From assembly GCF_013184775.1 (NCBI RefSeq), contig NZ_JAATVV010000010.1:124001-188000 (forward strand): DNA of 64,000 bases. The letters run 5' to 3'. Source of the stretch: Martelella sp. HB161492 (GTDB taxonomy: Bacteria; Pseudomonadota; Alphaproteobacteria; Rhizobiales; Rhizobiaceae). The notes beneath the pieces were generated by a model. The model was not told the DNA's origin and did not search any database. It saw nothing but the letters and a program-made list of their open reading frames with translations. The position numbers and the translations under genes are program-made. Shown here in pieces: positions 57,021 to 64,000 of this stretch (position 1 is its first letter; each line of letters starts with the position of its first letter).

Positions 57021-57947
57021 TCAATGCCGGGTGGTGGGGAGACGTGATCCGGAGAGCGCGCGCTCTTCGAGGATGGCATGGCGGTAGCGAAACAGCTTTG
57101 CGGGTCTGCCGCCGGTTTCGGCGGTCACGGCGCCGGTTTCCTCGATCAGTGCCTGCTGGTCGATCTGGCGGCGGAAATTGGGCTTGTGCAGCCTCAGGCC
57201 CGCCAGCGCTTCGACGGCGCGCTGCAATTGCAGAAGCGTGAACTGCTCCGGCATCAGCTCGAAAACAACGGGGCGGTATTTGATCTTGGCGCGCAGCCTG
57301 GCAATGCCGGTGGCGAGAATGCGCCGGTGATCGGCGGCCATCGGCTTGCCGAACCAGAAAGCCGGTGCCGAACCGGCCTCGGCCACCAGCTTGGCCTCAT
57401 ACATCAGCTCATAGCGCTGCAGCACCAGATCCTCATTCCATGCGGCGCCGTTGAGGCCGAAGGCAAAATCGAGGCGATGGCGGCGATAATCGCGGCCGGG
57501 CCGCTCGCTCTCGGCCCATTGGCTGAGCATCTCGACGATGTTTTCGAGGATGTCCGGGCGTCCGCCGCGCAGATCCTCCCAGGGAAAATAGCTGTACCAG
57601 TCCTTCCACAAGGGGCGCCCGCCGCCGGGTGGGGCCTGTTCGCGCACCAGTCCGAGATAGGAGATCGAAATGATGTGACGGTCATCTTCGTTGCGTACGC
57701 CGCCGCGATCGCGATCGGCAAAGGTGTAAAGCTGTTCAAGATAACCGACCGGATGGCCGGTCTGGTCCTCGACCCAGTCGCGCAGGCCGGCCTGCAGGCT
57801 GCGATGCCCGGAAATAAACGGGCCGGAGGGCAGTTTCACGCCGGCCTCCACCGTCATCACCCGCGGTGCATCCTCCGTCACGGCGGTAAGCACGGCAATC
57901 AGTTCGGCGTGGGCATTGGCATCGGTCACGGGCGGCTTGTCCTCCAT
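57021..57947 (-). CDS. nadQ: NadQ, Nudix-fold repressor of NAD biosynthesis
   Basis: This 308-residue protein matches the NadQ family: an N-terminal Nudix-like ligand domain without a catalytic Nudix box (LPSGPFISGHRSLQAGLRDW, YLEQLYTFADRD, ISISYLGLVRE) and a C-terminal winged helix (FTLLQLQRAVEALAGLRLHK, NFRRQIDQQALIEET). NadQ represses nadABC in alphaproteobacteria in response to the cell's NAD status. It is directly upstream of nadABC in the same orientation. The ATG at 57947 has GGAGA upstream. Confidence 0.9.
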   Translation of the reverse strand: MEDKPPVTDANAHAELIAVLTAVTEDAPRVMTVEAGVKLPSGPFISGHRSLQAGLRDWVEDQTGHPVGYLEQLYTFADRDRGGVRNEDDRHIISISYLGLVREQAPPGGGRPLWKDWYSYFPWEDLRGGRPDILENIVEMLSQWAESERPGRDYRRHRLDFAFGLNGAAWNEDLVLQRYELMYEAKLVAEAGSAPAFWFGKPMAADHRRILATGIARLRAKIKYRPVVFELMPEQFTLLQLQRAVEALAGLRLHKPNFRRQIDQQALIEETGAVTAETGGRPAKLFRYRHAILEERALSGSRLPTTRH

Positions 57948-58076
57948 TCTCCATCAATGGCGGTAGCACGGATGGGCCGGTCCGCCAATGACAGCCGACA
58001 AAAGGATGAGGCTGTTACGGACATGTCATGCAGAGGGCGTAGAGAGCGAAGACCCGCGTCAAACAAAGATATTGCC

Positions 58077-58898
58077 ATGCTCCGCTTCTTCCCAGCCTTT
58101 CTGATGTCGCTCTTCCTCACATTTCCGGCCTTTGCCGTCACGCCGCTCGATCACGCCCACGCCCATAATGATTATTGGCATCAACGCCCGCTTTTCGATG
58201 CGCTGGACCGCGGCTTCATGAGTATCGAGGCCGATATCATGCTGCGCGACGGCAGGCTCCTCGTCGGCCACACGGCTGCGGAACTCGGCGATGAGCGCAG
58301 CTTGCAGGCGCTCTATCTTGATCCGCTTCTCGCCCGTGTCCGGGACAATGACGGCAAGGTCTATGCCGACCAGGATCAGCCGCTGATCTTGCTGGTCGAT
58401 CTGAAGCAGGATGGACCGGACACCTATCGGGCGCTTGAAAAACTGCTGCCCGCCTATGCCGGCATGCTGACCAGCTATCGCGATGGCGTCGTCACGCCCG
58501 GCGCCGTGACGCTGGTGCTCACCGGCTCTTCAGCCTGGCAGGTGCTGCGCATGGAGAAAGAGCGCTACGCCTTCACCGATGCAAGCTATGTCGAGCTGAA
58601 CCTTAACATGCCGCCCGAAGCCATGGTGATGCTGAGCCAGAAGTGGACGCAGATTACCCACTGGAAGGGCGAGGGGCCACTGAACGACAACGAGGATCGC
58701 TTCATCCGCAAGATCATCGCCAAGGGCCATGAGCGTGGCGCCAAGGTACGCTTCTATGCAACGCCGGATGAACCGGGGCCGGGGCGCGATGCGGTATGGA
58801 CCTATCTTCTCGATGCCGGCGCCGACCTCCTCAATACCGATGATCTTAATGGGCTGTCGGCTTTCTTTGCCGCACGCGCGGCCTCAGCCGAAAAATAG
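58077..58898 (+). CDS. Secreted phosphatidylinositol-PLC/GDPD-superfamily protein
   Basis: This 273-residue protein has a signal peptide (residues 1-20, ending TFPAFA) and a TIM-barrel-like sequence. It starts DHAHAHNDYWHQRPLFDAL, then GFMSIEADIMLRDGRLLVGHT, with the catalytic His/Glu/Asp pattern of the PI-PLC/glycerophosphodiester phosphodiesterase superfamily. It is similar in layout to AIM6-like proteins. The longer in-frame extension back to 57078 lies over nadQ and is excluded. Its end overlaps the convergent Nudix gene by 15 bp. Confidence 0.83.
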   Translation: MLRFFPAFLMSLFLTFPAFAVTPLDHAHAHNDYWHQRPLFDALDRGFMSIEADIMLRDGRLLVGHTAAELGDERSLQALYLDPLLARVRDNDGKVYADQDQPLILLVDLKQDGPDTYRALEKLLPAYAGMLTSYRDGVVTPGAVTLVLTGSSAWQVLRMEKERYAFTDASYVELNLNMPPEAMVMLSQKWTQITHWKGEGPLNDNEDRFIRKIIAKGHERGAKVRFYATPDEPGPGRDAVWTYLLDAGADLLNTDDLNGLSAFFAARAASAEK

Positions 58899-59402
58899 CG
58901 GCAGGCGCGGCCTTATGCGTTCATCCACCGTATCAACGGCCGTAACGGGAAACCATTCGGCCGCCTTCACCTCCGCCAGATCGGGGGTGAGGGTGCCGGA
59001 CAGCCGGGCGGCGAAGCGGATATCGAGGTGATAATGCTCCGGCTCCTGCCTTTTGGGATTTTCGGCAATCCGGTGGAGATCGATGCTGATCGGCGTGGCG
59101 TCGGGCTTGAGTTCGGCCATCAGCCCGGTTTCCTCGCGGGTCTCGCGAAAGGCGGCACCCGTCAGGCTCTCGCCGGGTTCCAGGTGCCCGCCTGGCTGAA
59201 ACCAGCGGCCGATGATCTTGTGATGGATCAGCAGCACGGCCGAAAGATCCGCTGAAAACCCGAACAGCGAGGCGGTGACATGGACCGGAAAGGTCGAGCG
59301 CGCCGTGTAGTCCCGGTCCTGCGCCACGAAATCGGCATAATGCGTCCAAAACCGGGCATCATAGGCGGCGATCACCTGGCGGATATGGTCGTTCTGCTCC
59401 AC
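58884..59402 (-). CDS. Nudix hydrolase
   Basis: This 172-residue protein has a complete Nudix box beginning GGHLEPGES and continuing through REETGL, matching Gx5Ex7REUxEExGU. Substrate unknown. The start is taken as GTG at 59402 (VEQNDHIRQVIAAYD), with GAGGAGA upstream. The longer open frame from 59510 would begin beyond the terminator at 59464-59500 and is unlikely. Confidence 0.87.
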   Translation of the reverse strand: MEQNDHIRQVIAAYDARFWTHYADFVAQDRDYTARSTFPVHVTASLFGFSADLSAVLLIHHKIIGRWFQPGGHLEPGESLTGAAFRETREETGLMAELKPDATPISIDLHRIAENPKRQEPEHYHLDIRFAARLSGTLTPDLAEVKAAEWFPVTAVDTVDERIRPRLPLFFG

Positions 59403-59463
59403 GGTGCCTGTCTCCTCTCTTGCCGGGCGAGTTTCAGCGTCTTGAAGCGCTGAAATCAAGTCC

Positions 59464-59500
59464 AAAAAATCCGCCCGTCCGGGGAGGGCCGGACGGGCGG
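59464..59500 (-). terminator. Terminator of the beta-glucosidase gene
   Basis: A 12-bp perfect stem (59471-59482 with 59489-59500), 6-nt loop, followed on the minus strand by ATTTTTT. It lies 62 bp after the stop of the GH3 gene. Confidence 0.92.
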
Positions 59501-59561
59501 TCAGTGACACCCGGACATGGGAGGGAGGAGAACCGGGTGCAATGCCATGCCTGACCTGCGG

Positions 59562-62042
59562 TCAGGGTGTTTCGATCCAATTCCTTTCAAGCGTCAGCGT
59601 CAGCCGGGCGCGGATATCGGTGGCACTGGCGGCGATGGAAATGTCATAGTCCCCGGCATCGGCCCTGAAAGCCTGATCTTCAACGGAGAAATAGGCCAGA
59701 TCGCGCAGCGACAGCGACAGGCCGGCCGTGCGTGTCTCGCCGGGGTCAAGCGTCAGGCGGGCAAAGGCTTTCAGTTCCTTTACCGGGCGCTCGGCCTGAG
59801 GGTCTGTCTCGCCAACATAAAGCTGCACGACATCGGACCCGCGGCGCGTGCCGATATTGGTAACGTCGATCTCGACCGAGACGCCTTCCTCACCGATTGT
59901 CGTGGCCGAAAGGACCGGCGTGCCCCAGCGAAACGCAGTATAGGAAAGCCCGAAGCCGAAGGGGAAGGCGGGTTTTGTTGCCGTGCGGTCGAAATGACGG
60001 TAGCCGACGAATATGCCTTCGCGATATTCCACATGGCCATCGCGGCCGGGATAGCCGATCGTGTCATTGCCAAAGGCGGAAACATCGTGGAGGCGGGACG
60101 GAAAGGTTTGCGGCAGGCGGCCGCCGGGCTCTGCCGCGCCAAACAGAAGGTCGGCTGCGGCATGACCCAGTTCCTGGCCGGGATACCACATTTCCATCAC
60201 GGCGCGGACGCGCGACAGCCAGGGCATTTCCACCGGACCGCCGGTCTGAAGCACCACGACCGTATCAGGATTTTCGGCTGCAACACGGTCGATCAGTTCG
60301 TTCTGACGGCCTGGCAGCTGCATATCCGGCAGATCGAGGCCTTCCGTATCCCATTCCCCCTGACGTCCGACGAACAGCACGGCGATGTCAGCAGCTCTCG
60401 CGGCCTCCACTGCAGCATCAATCTCGGCCTCGCCCAGCACATATTCAATGCCGAAGCGCATGGCGCGGATATTGATGCCGTCCTCCTTCTCGTCGACCGG
60501 GCGGTATTCGGCGGTGATGTCATAGCGCCGTCCGGCGAGAAGCTCGACCGTGGCGCGGCGTTCGTCATTGCCTGTGCCGAAATAGTTATTGCCGCGTTTC
60601 CAGTCGGTCTCGCCATCAATCACCCTCTCACCGTCAAGGAAGAGATTGGCAAGACCGGCATTGGTGAGGCCTAGCTCGTAAAGCCCGGTCCGCTCTGCGG
60701 TGAAGCTGCCGGAGATGCGCACCGAAAAATCGTCGAGATCGATTTCCTTGTTCGGCATATCGAACCAGAAGAAGTCGCTCGCCTCTGCCGTGGTGACATG
60801 AACTGGCGTGCCGGCCAGTTCGGTGCCCTGATAGAAGGCGACGGTGAGCGGCGTCTCCACAAGGCTTGCCAGGCGATTGTTGGAGCAGCCGATCGCGGTC
60901 AGCACCGCATCATCTCCGAGAAGCGCCTTCAGTCCGTCGACCGGGCTGATGCGGTAATGCGCGTTGATCTGGGCGCTGCCGCCGCCCATGATCCGGGCGA
61001 CTGTCGCATTGGGGCCGATCGCGGCGATTGTCTTCACCCTGGCCTGCGCCAGTGGCAGGATGCCGTCATTTTTCAGCAGCACGCTGCCATCGGCGGCAAG
61101 TTTGCGGATCAGGGCGCGGATTTCCTGTGTGTCAAGCGACGTTTCCGCCGGAATTTCGGGATCATCGAAGGCGCCGACCCGCTCGATCAGCGTCAGCATT
61201 CGCGCTGCGGATGTCTCAACGAAATCGGCGCTGAGCGCACCGCTTCTGACGGCGTCGACAAGCTTTTCGCCGCGGTCGCGCGTCGGTCCCGGCATTTCAA
61301 GGTCGAGCCCCGCTTTCACGGTGCCGATGGTCGAGTGGGAGCCAAACCAGTCGGACATGACGATGCCGTCATAGCCCCATTCCGCGCGCAGGACCGTGGT
61401 CAGAAGCCAGCCATTTTCGCTCGTATAGGTGCCGTTCAGCCGGTTATAGGATGACATCACCGCCCAGACGCCGGCCTTTTTCACCGCGGCCTCGAAGGGC
61501 GGCAGGTAGATTTCACGCAGCGTCCGTTCGTCAATGTCGGAGGAGATCGTCTGGCGCTGATATTCGGAATCATTGCCAACGAAATGCTTGATCGTCGCCG
61601 CAACGCCATTGTCCTGCAGGCCGGTGATATAGCCGACAGCAAGACCCGCGGTCAGCGCCGGATCTTCCGAATAGCATTCGAAATTGCGCCCGTTGAGCCC
61701 TGAACGGTGGATGTTGACGGTGGGCGCCAGAAGCACGGCCGCCCCCTTCGAGCGCGCCTCTTTGGCCAGCGCCGCGCCCATCGCATAGGCGGCATCCGCG
61801 CTCCATGAGGCACCGAGCGAAATGGCGCAGGGAAAGCAGCTCGCCTTGACGCCGCCAACCAGAGAACCGCCGCCGCGCGCGCCATTGGGACCATCGGAAA
61901 CCTTGATCTTGGGGATGCCAAGCCGTGGTACCGCATTGGTGGTCCATGAATCGGCGCCGGACAACAGGGAAACCTGCTCCTCAAGTGTCATGTCCCTGAC
62001 CAGCGCTTCGATGTCGCGCCCCGCGGCTACGGCCTTATCCAT
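59562..62042 (-). CDS. GH3 beta-glucosidase with PA14 domain
   Basis: This 826-residue glycoside hydrolase has a GH3 N-terminal barrel with the nucleophile Asp in GIVMSDWFGSHST, KHFVGNDSEYQR, a C-terminal GH3 domain, an inserted PA14 carbohydrate-binding domain (about residues 385-530, FTAERTGLYELGLTNAG) and a fibronectin-like tail (VTNIGTRRGSDVVQLYVGE). No signal peptide, so it probably cleaves imported oligosaccharides. The ATG at 62042 has GGAGGA upstream. A TetR regulator is divergent. Confidence 0.94.
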   Translation of the reverse strand: MDKAVAAGRDIEALVRDMTLEEQVSLLSGADSWTTNAVPRLGIPKIKVSDGPNGARGGGSLVGGVKASCFPCAISLGASWSADAAYAMGAALAKEARSKGAAVLLAPTVNIHRSGLNGRNFECYSEDPALTAGLAVGYITGLQDNGVAATIKHFVGNDSEYQRQTISSDIDERTLREIYLPPFEAAVKKAGVWAVMSSYNRLNGTYTSENGWLLTTVLRAEWGYDGIVMSDWFGSHSTIGTVKAGLDLEMPGPTRDRGEKLVDAVRSGALSADFVETSAARMLTLIERVGAFDDPEIPAETSLDTQEIRALIRKLAADGSVLLKNDGILPLAQARVKTIAAIGPNATVARIMGGGSAQINAHYRISPVDGLKALLGDDAVLTAIGCSNNRLASLVETPLTVAFYQGTELAGTPVHVTTAEASDFFWFDMPNKEIDLDDFSVRISGSFTAERTGLYELGLTNAGLANLFLDGERVIDGETDWKRGNNYFGTGNDERRATVELLAGRRYDITAEYRPVDEKEDGINIRAMRFGIEYVLGEAEIDAAVEAARAADIAVLFVGRQGEWDTEGLDLPDMQLPGRQNELIDRVAAENPDTVVVLQTGGPVEMPWLSRVRAVMEMWYPGQELGHAAADLLFGAAEPGGRLPQTFPSRLHDVSAFGNDTIGYPGRDGHVEYREGIFVGYRHFDRTATKPAFPFGFGLSYTAFRWGTPVLSATTIGEEGVSVEIDVTNIGTRRGSDVVQLYVGETDPQAERPVKELKAFARLTLDPGETRTAGLSLSLRDLAYFSVEDQAFRADAGDYDISIAASATDIRARLTLTLERNWIETP

Positions 62043-62175
62043 GAAAATCCTCCAGCTTTCCGTCCCCATGAAGATAATGGGAATGCGAGAAAAAGCTACC
62101 AATAAGTAGGTAAAATATTCATGATTGTGCTGTCATCGGTTTTGCGGGAGAAAGAGGCAGGAAAGAGGAGTGCTG

Positions 62176-62829
62176 ATGGGAACGCAGGATATGGGCCGTG
62201 CGGCGCCGCAAAGAGGCCGGGGCGAGGCGGTGCGCAAGCGCTCGGCAAAGGGCGAGATGCGCCGCGCCGAGATCGTCGCTGCCGCGGTCGAGATCTTCTC
62301 GCGCGAGGGCTATCGCGGCGCTTCGATTGCCTCCGTGGCGGCGCAGGTCGGCCTTACCCTTCCGGGCCTTCTCCACTATTTCCCAAGCAAGGTTGATCTT
62401 CTGCTTGAGGTTCTGGCCTGGCGGGACCGCCAGTCGGAGCGTAGTTTCGATCCGGATGTGGTGCATTGGCGGGCGCTGCTCGATCAGCTGGTTGCCGCCA
62501 ACCGCGCCAATGCCGGCATTCCCGACATGATCCGGGTATTCTCGGTTCTGAACGCAGAAGGGCTCAGCGATGATCATCCAGCCCATGCCTGGTTTCGTGG
62601 CCGCTTCGATCGGATCACCCGGACGATGGCGGGCGCTTTTGCCCGCGGTATCGAAGCCGGCGAGGTCCGTCCTGAATGCGATCCTGAAGGCCTTGCCGTG
62701 GAAATCGTGGCAATGATGGACGGATTGCAGGTTGCCTGGCTCAGGGCGCCGGAAAAGGTCGATCTCGTTCAGCGCTTCGAGGCCTATGTCGCCAGGCTCG
62801 CTGCCGCGATCACGGTTCCGGCACGCTGA
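62176..62829 (+). CDS. TetR-family regulator
   Basis: This 217-residue protein has an N-terminal helix-turn-helix (about residues 27-75, EIFSREGYRGASIASVAAQVG then GLLHYFPSKVDLL) and a variable ligand domain. It lies 133 bp from and divergent to the beta-glucosidase gene, so it is its likely repressor. The ATG at 62176 has AGAGGAG upstream. Confidence 0.9.
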   Translation: MGTQDMGRAAPQRGRGEAVRKRSAKGEMRRAEIVAAAVEIFSREGYRGASIASVAAQVGLTLPGLLHYFPSKVDLLLEVLAWRDRQSERSFDPDVVHWRALLDQLVAANRANAGIPDMIRVFSVLNAEGLSDDHPAHAWFRGRFDRITRTMAGAFARGIEAGEVRPECDPEGLAVEIVAMMDGLQVAWLRAPEKVDLVQRFEAYVARLAAAITVPAR

Positions 62830-63323
62830 AAAAGCCGCAAGCTGCAGCTGTCCGTCTGGCTTTATTCACGCTTTCCACATGAACATGACAGGTATCAACC
62901 TTTGGGTTGTGCGCAACAGACGTAAAATTGTGGCAGCTCCGGCGACATGAAAATGCGCAATGCCGGGGCTATTTTTTCGTGATCCCTGTTTTCATGGGAA
63001 AATTCAGCGCCCTTGTGGTTGTGGCGTGATCACAATGGCCGAAATCGGGCTAAATTTGATTGCATGGTCAAAAAAAAAGACTAGTCTCCCAGCACGCACA
63101 GCGCGTGACGCCGGGCCAGATTGTTGCAACGGTCCCGTCACGAAGGCGCGTTACTCTCGCACGGTGGGTCGCGCGGGGTGCGCTTCTTCTCAAAGGCTTG
63201 GTTCGGAGGAAACATCTTGCAGATAGGCTGGTCTGCCTGATCACAGGCGTTCTTTCGGACCGTGATGAGTGGGGCCGCCAAGGTGGAAACAGGCGAGGCC
63301 CCGGTTTATACAAGGGGAAAACC
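62830..63323 (+). promoter_or_regulatory. 494-bp region before peptide ABC transporter gene
   Basis: No gene seen. A weak AAAGCC / GGCTTT stem just after tetR may end that transcript. An A-run at about 63069-63076 and the stretch after it may include the promoter of the binding-protein gene. No clear operator was found. Confidence 0.35.
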
Positions 63324-64000
63324 ATGAAAAATTTCAAAGCTTTGGCTTTGGCGACCACGGTCTTCGTGGCGCTTGGTGGTGCAGCAAGTGCAAAGACGCT
63401 GGTCTATTGCTCGGAAGGCTCGCCAGAGGGCTTTGACCCGTCCGCCTATACCAGCGGCACGACCTTCGACGCATCCTCGCGCACGATCTTCAATCGTCTG
63501 GTCGAATTCAAGCATGGCAGCACGGAGACCGAACCTGGTCTTGCCACCAGCTATGACATTTCCGATGACGGCCTGACCTACACATTTCACCTGCGTCCGG
63601 GCGTCAAGTTCCAGACCACCGACTTCTTCACGCCGACGCGTGACATGAATGCCGATGACGTTGTGTTCTCCTTCGAGCGCCAGCTCGACAAGGATAATGC
63701 ATGGTATGCCTATGCACCGGGCATTTCCTGGGAATATTTCGATGCGATGAGCTTCCCGAGCCTGATCAAGAGCGTTGAGAAGGTCGACGACATGACGGTC
63801 AAGTTCACCCTGAACCGTCCGGAAGCGCCCTTCATCGCCGATCTGGCCATGGATTTCGCTTCGATCGTGTCGAAGGAATATGCTGATCAGCTCGCCGCTG
63901 CCGGCACCAAGGAACAGTTCAACCAGAAGCCGGTCGGCACGGGTCCGTTCCAGTTTGTCGCCTATCAGCAGGATGCTGTGATCCGCTACAAGGCCTTCCC
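63324..64000 (+). CDS. Peptide/dipeptide ABC transporter binding protein, N-terminal part
   Basis: 225 complete codons are visible and the gene runs off the window. A Sec signal peptide (cleavage after GGAASA) is followed by KTLVYCSEGSPEGFDPS, RTIFNRLVEFKHGSTE, GLTYTFHLRPGVKFQTT and DVVFSFERQ. These are signatures of DppA/OppA-type solute-binding proteins (family 5). The Cys of VYCSEGSPEGFDP is typical of DppA. AAGGGG precedes the ATG. Confidence 0.93.
   Translation, partial: MKNFKALALATTVFVALGGAASAKTLVYCSEGSPEGFDPSAYTSGTTFDASSRTIFNRLVEFKHGSTETEPGLATSYDISDDGLTYTFHLRPGVKFQTTDFFTPTRDMNADDVVFSFERQLDKDNAWYAYAPGISWEYFDAMSFPSLIKSVEKVDDMTVKFTLNRPEAPFIADLAMDFASIVSKEYADQLAAAGTKEQFNQKPVGTGPFQFVAYQQDAVIRYKAF

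Noticed and set aside
57078-58076. N-terminal extension of the GDPD/PLC-like gene
   Set aside because: It lies antisense to nadQ; the ATG at 58077 starts a normal signal peptide.
59403-59510. Longer N terminus for the Nudix gene
   Set aside because: The upstream start lies beyond a strong terminator on the same strand and has no ribosome site.

Overview
The window looks like a chromosomal segment of a free-living or plant-associated nitrogen-fixing alphaproteobacterium, probably Hyphomicrobiales/Rhizobiales. This rests on a complete Mo-nitrogenase structural and cofactor cluster with NifA/sigma-54 signals, a NadQ-type regulator next to nadABC, a cyoABCD-SURF1 block, a class Ib nrdHIEF operon and a DUF2778 cell-wall protein. 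No tRNA, rRNA, CRISPR array, transposase or phage gene was found. The sequence is GC-rich, with short AT-rich patches at promoters.

Region 1 (1-14868) is the nitrogen-fixation and molybdenum block. A minus-strand iscA-nifU(short)-nifS operon has its own sigma-54 promoter and two NifA upstream activator sites (UAS). A LysE-type exporter lies between it and nifHDK-EN-X-DUF269-CCE_0567-fdxB-nifQ on the plus strand. Next comes modE-modABC, headed by a good sigma-54 promoter, a TGT-N10-ACA UAS and a ModE-like palindrome near the predicted transcription start. This suggests molybdate uptake is switched on with nitrogenase and off by ModE.

Region 2 (14961-26828) holds metabolic genes: a beta-hydroxyacid-dehydrogenase-like enzyme, a cupin, a pyruvate-kinase-like protein, and a TRAP transporter operon with a PuuE-like allantoinase, a GntR regulator and an Asp/Glu/hydantoin racemase (probably ureide use). 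Endonuclease III, a DUF2244 protein, an AraC-MGMT repair protein and transaldolase follow.

Region 3 (26829-28990) is the most unusual part: five tandem genes for very small secreted proteins of unknown function. Three lie on an exact 348-bp period, and every copy has a stem-loop just before its ribosome binding site. The stem sequence differs between copies 1, 2 and 3-5 while the architecture is kept.

Region 4 (28992-45055) has pgi, a small membrane protein, the cytochrome bo3 quinol oxidase operon with SURF1, guanine deaminase, an M19 dipeptidase, nrdHIEF behind a 789-bp leader region, and a short-chain dehydrogenase.

Region 5 (45076-64000) has a DUF2778 protein, a FecBCD-type metal ABC transporter in one operon with an amidotransferase-like protein and an FmdE-like protein, an SLC13-type transporter, nadABC preceded by nadQ with two operator-like palindromes, a GDPD/PLC-like secreted enzyme, a Nudix hydrolase, a GH3 beta-glucosidase with a divergent TetR regulator, and the start of a peptide ABC transporter binding protein.
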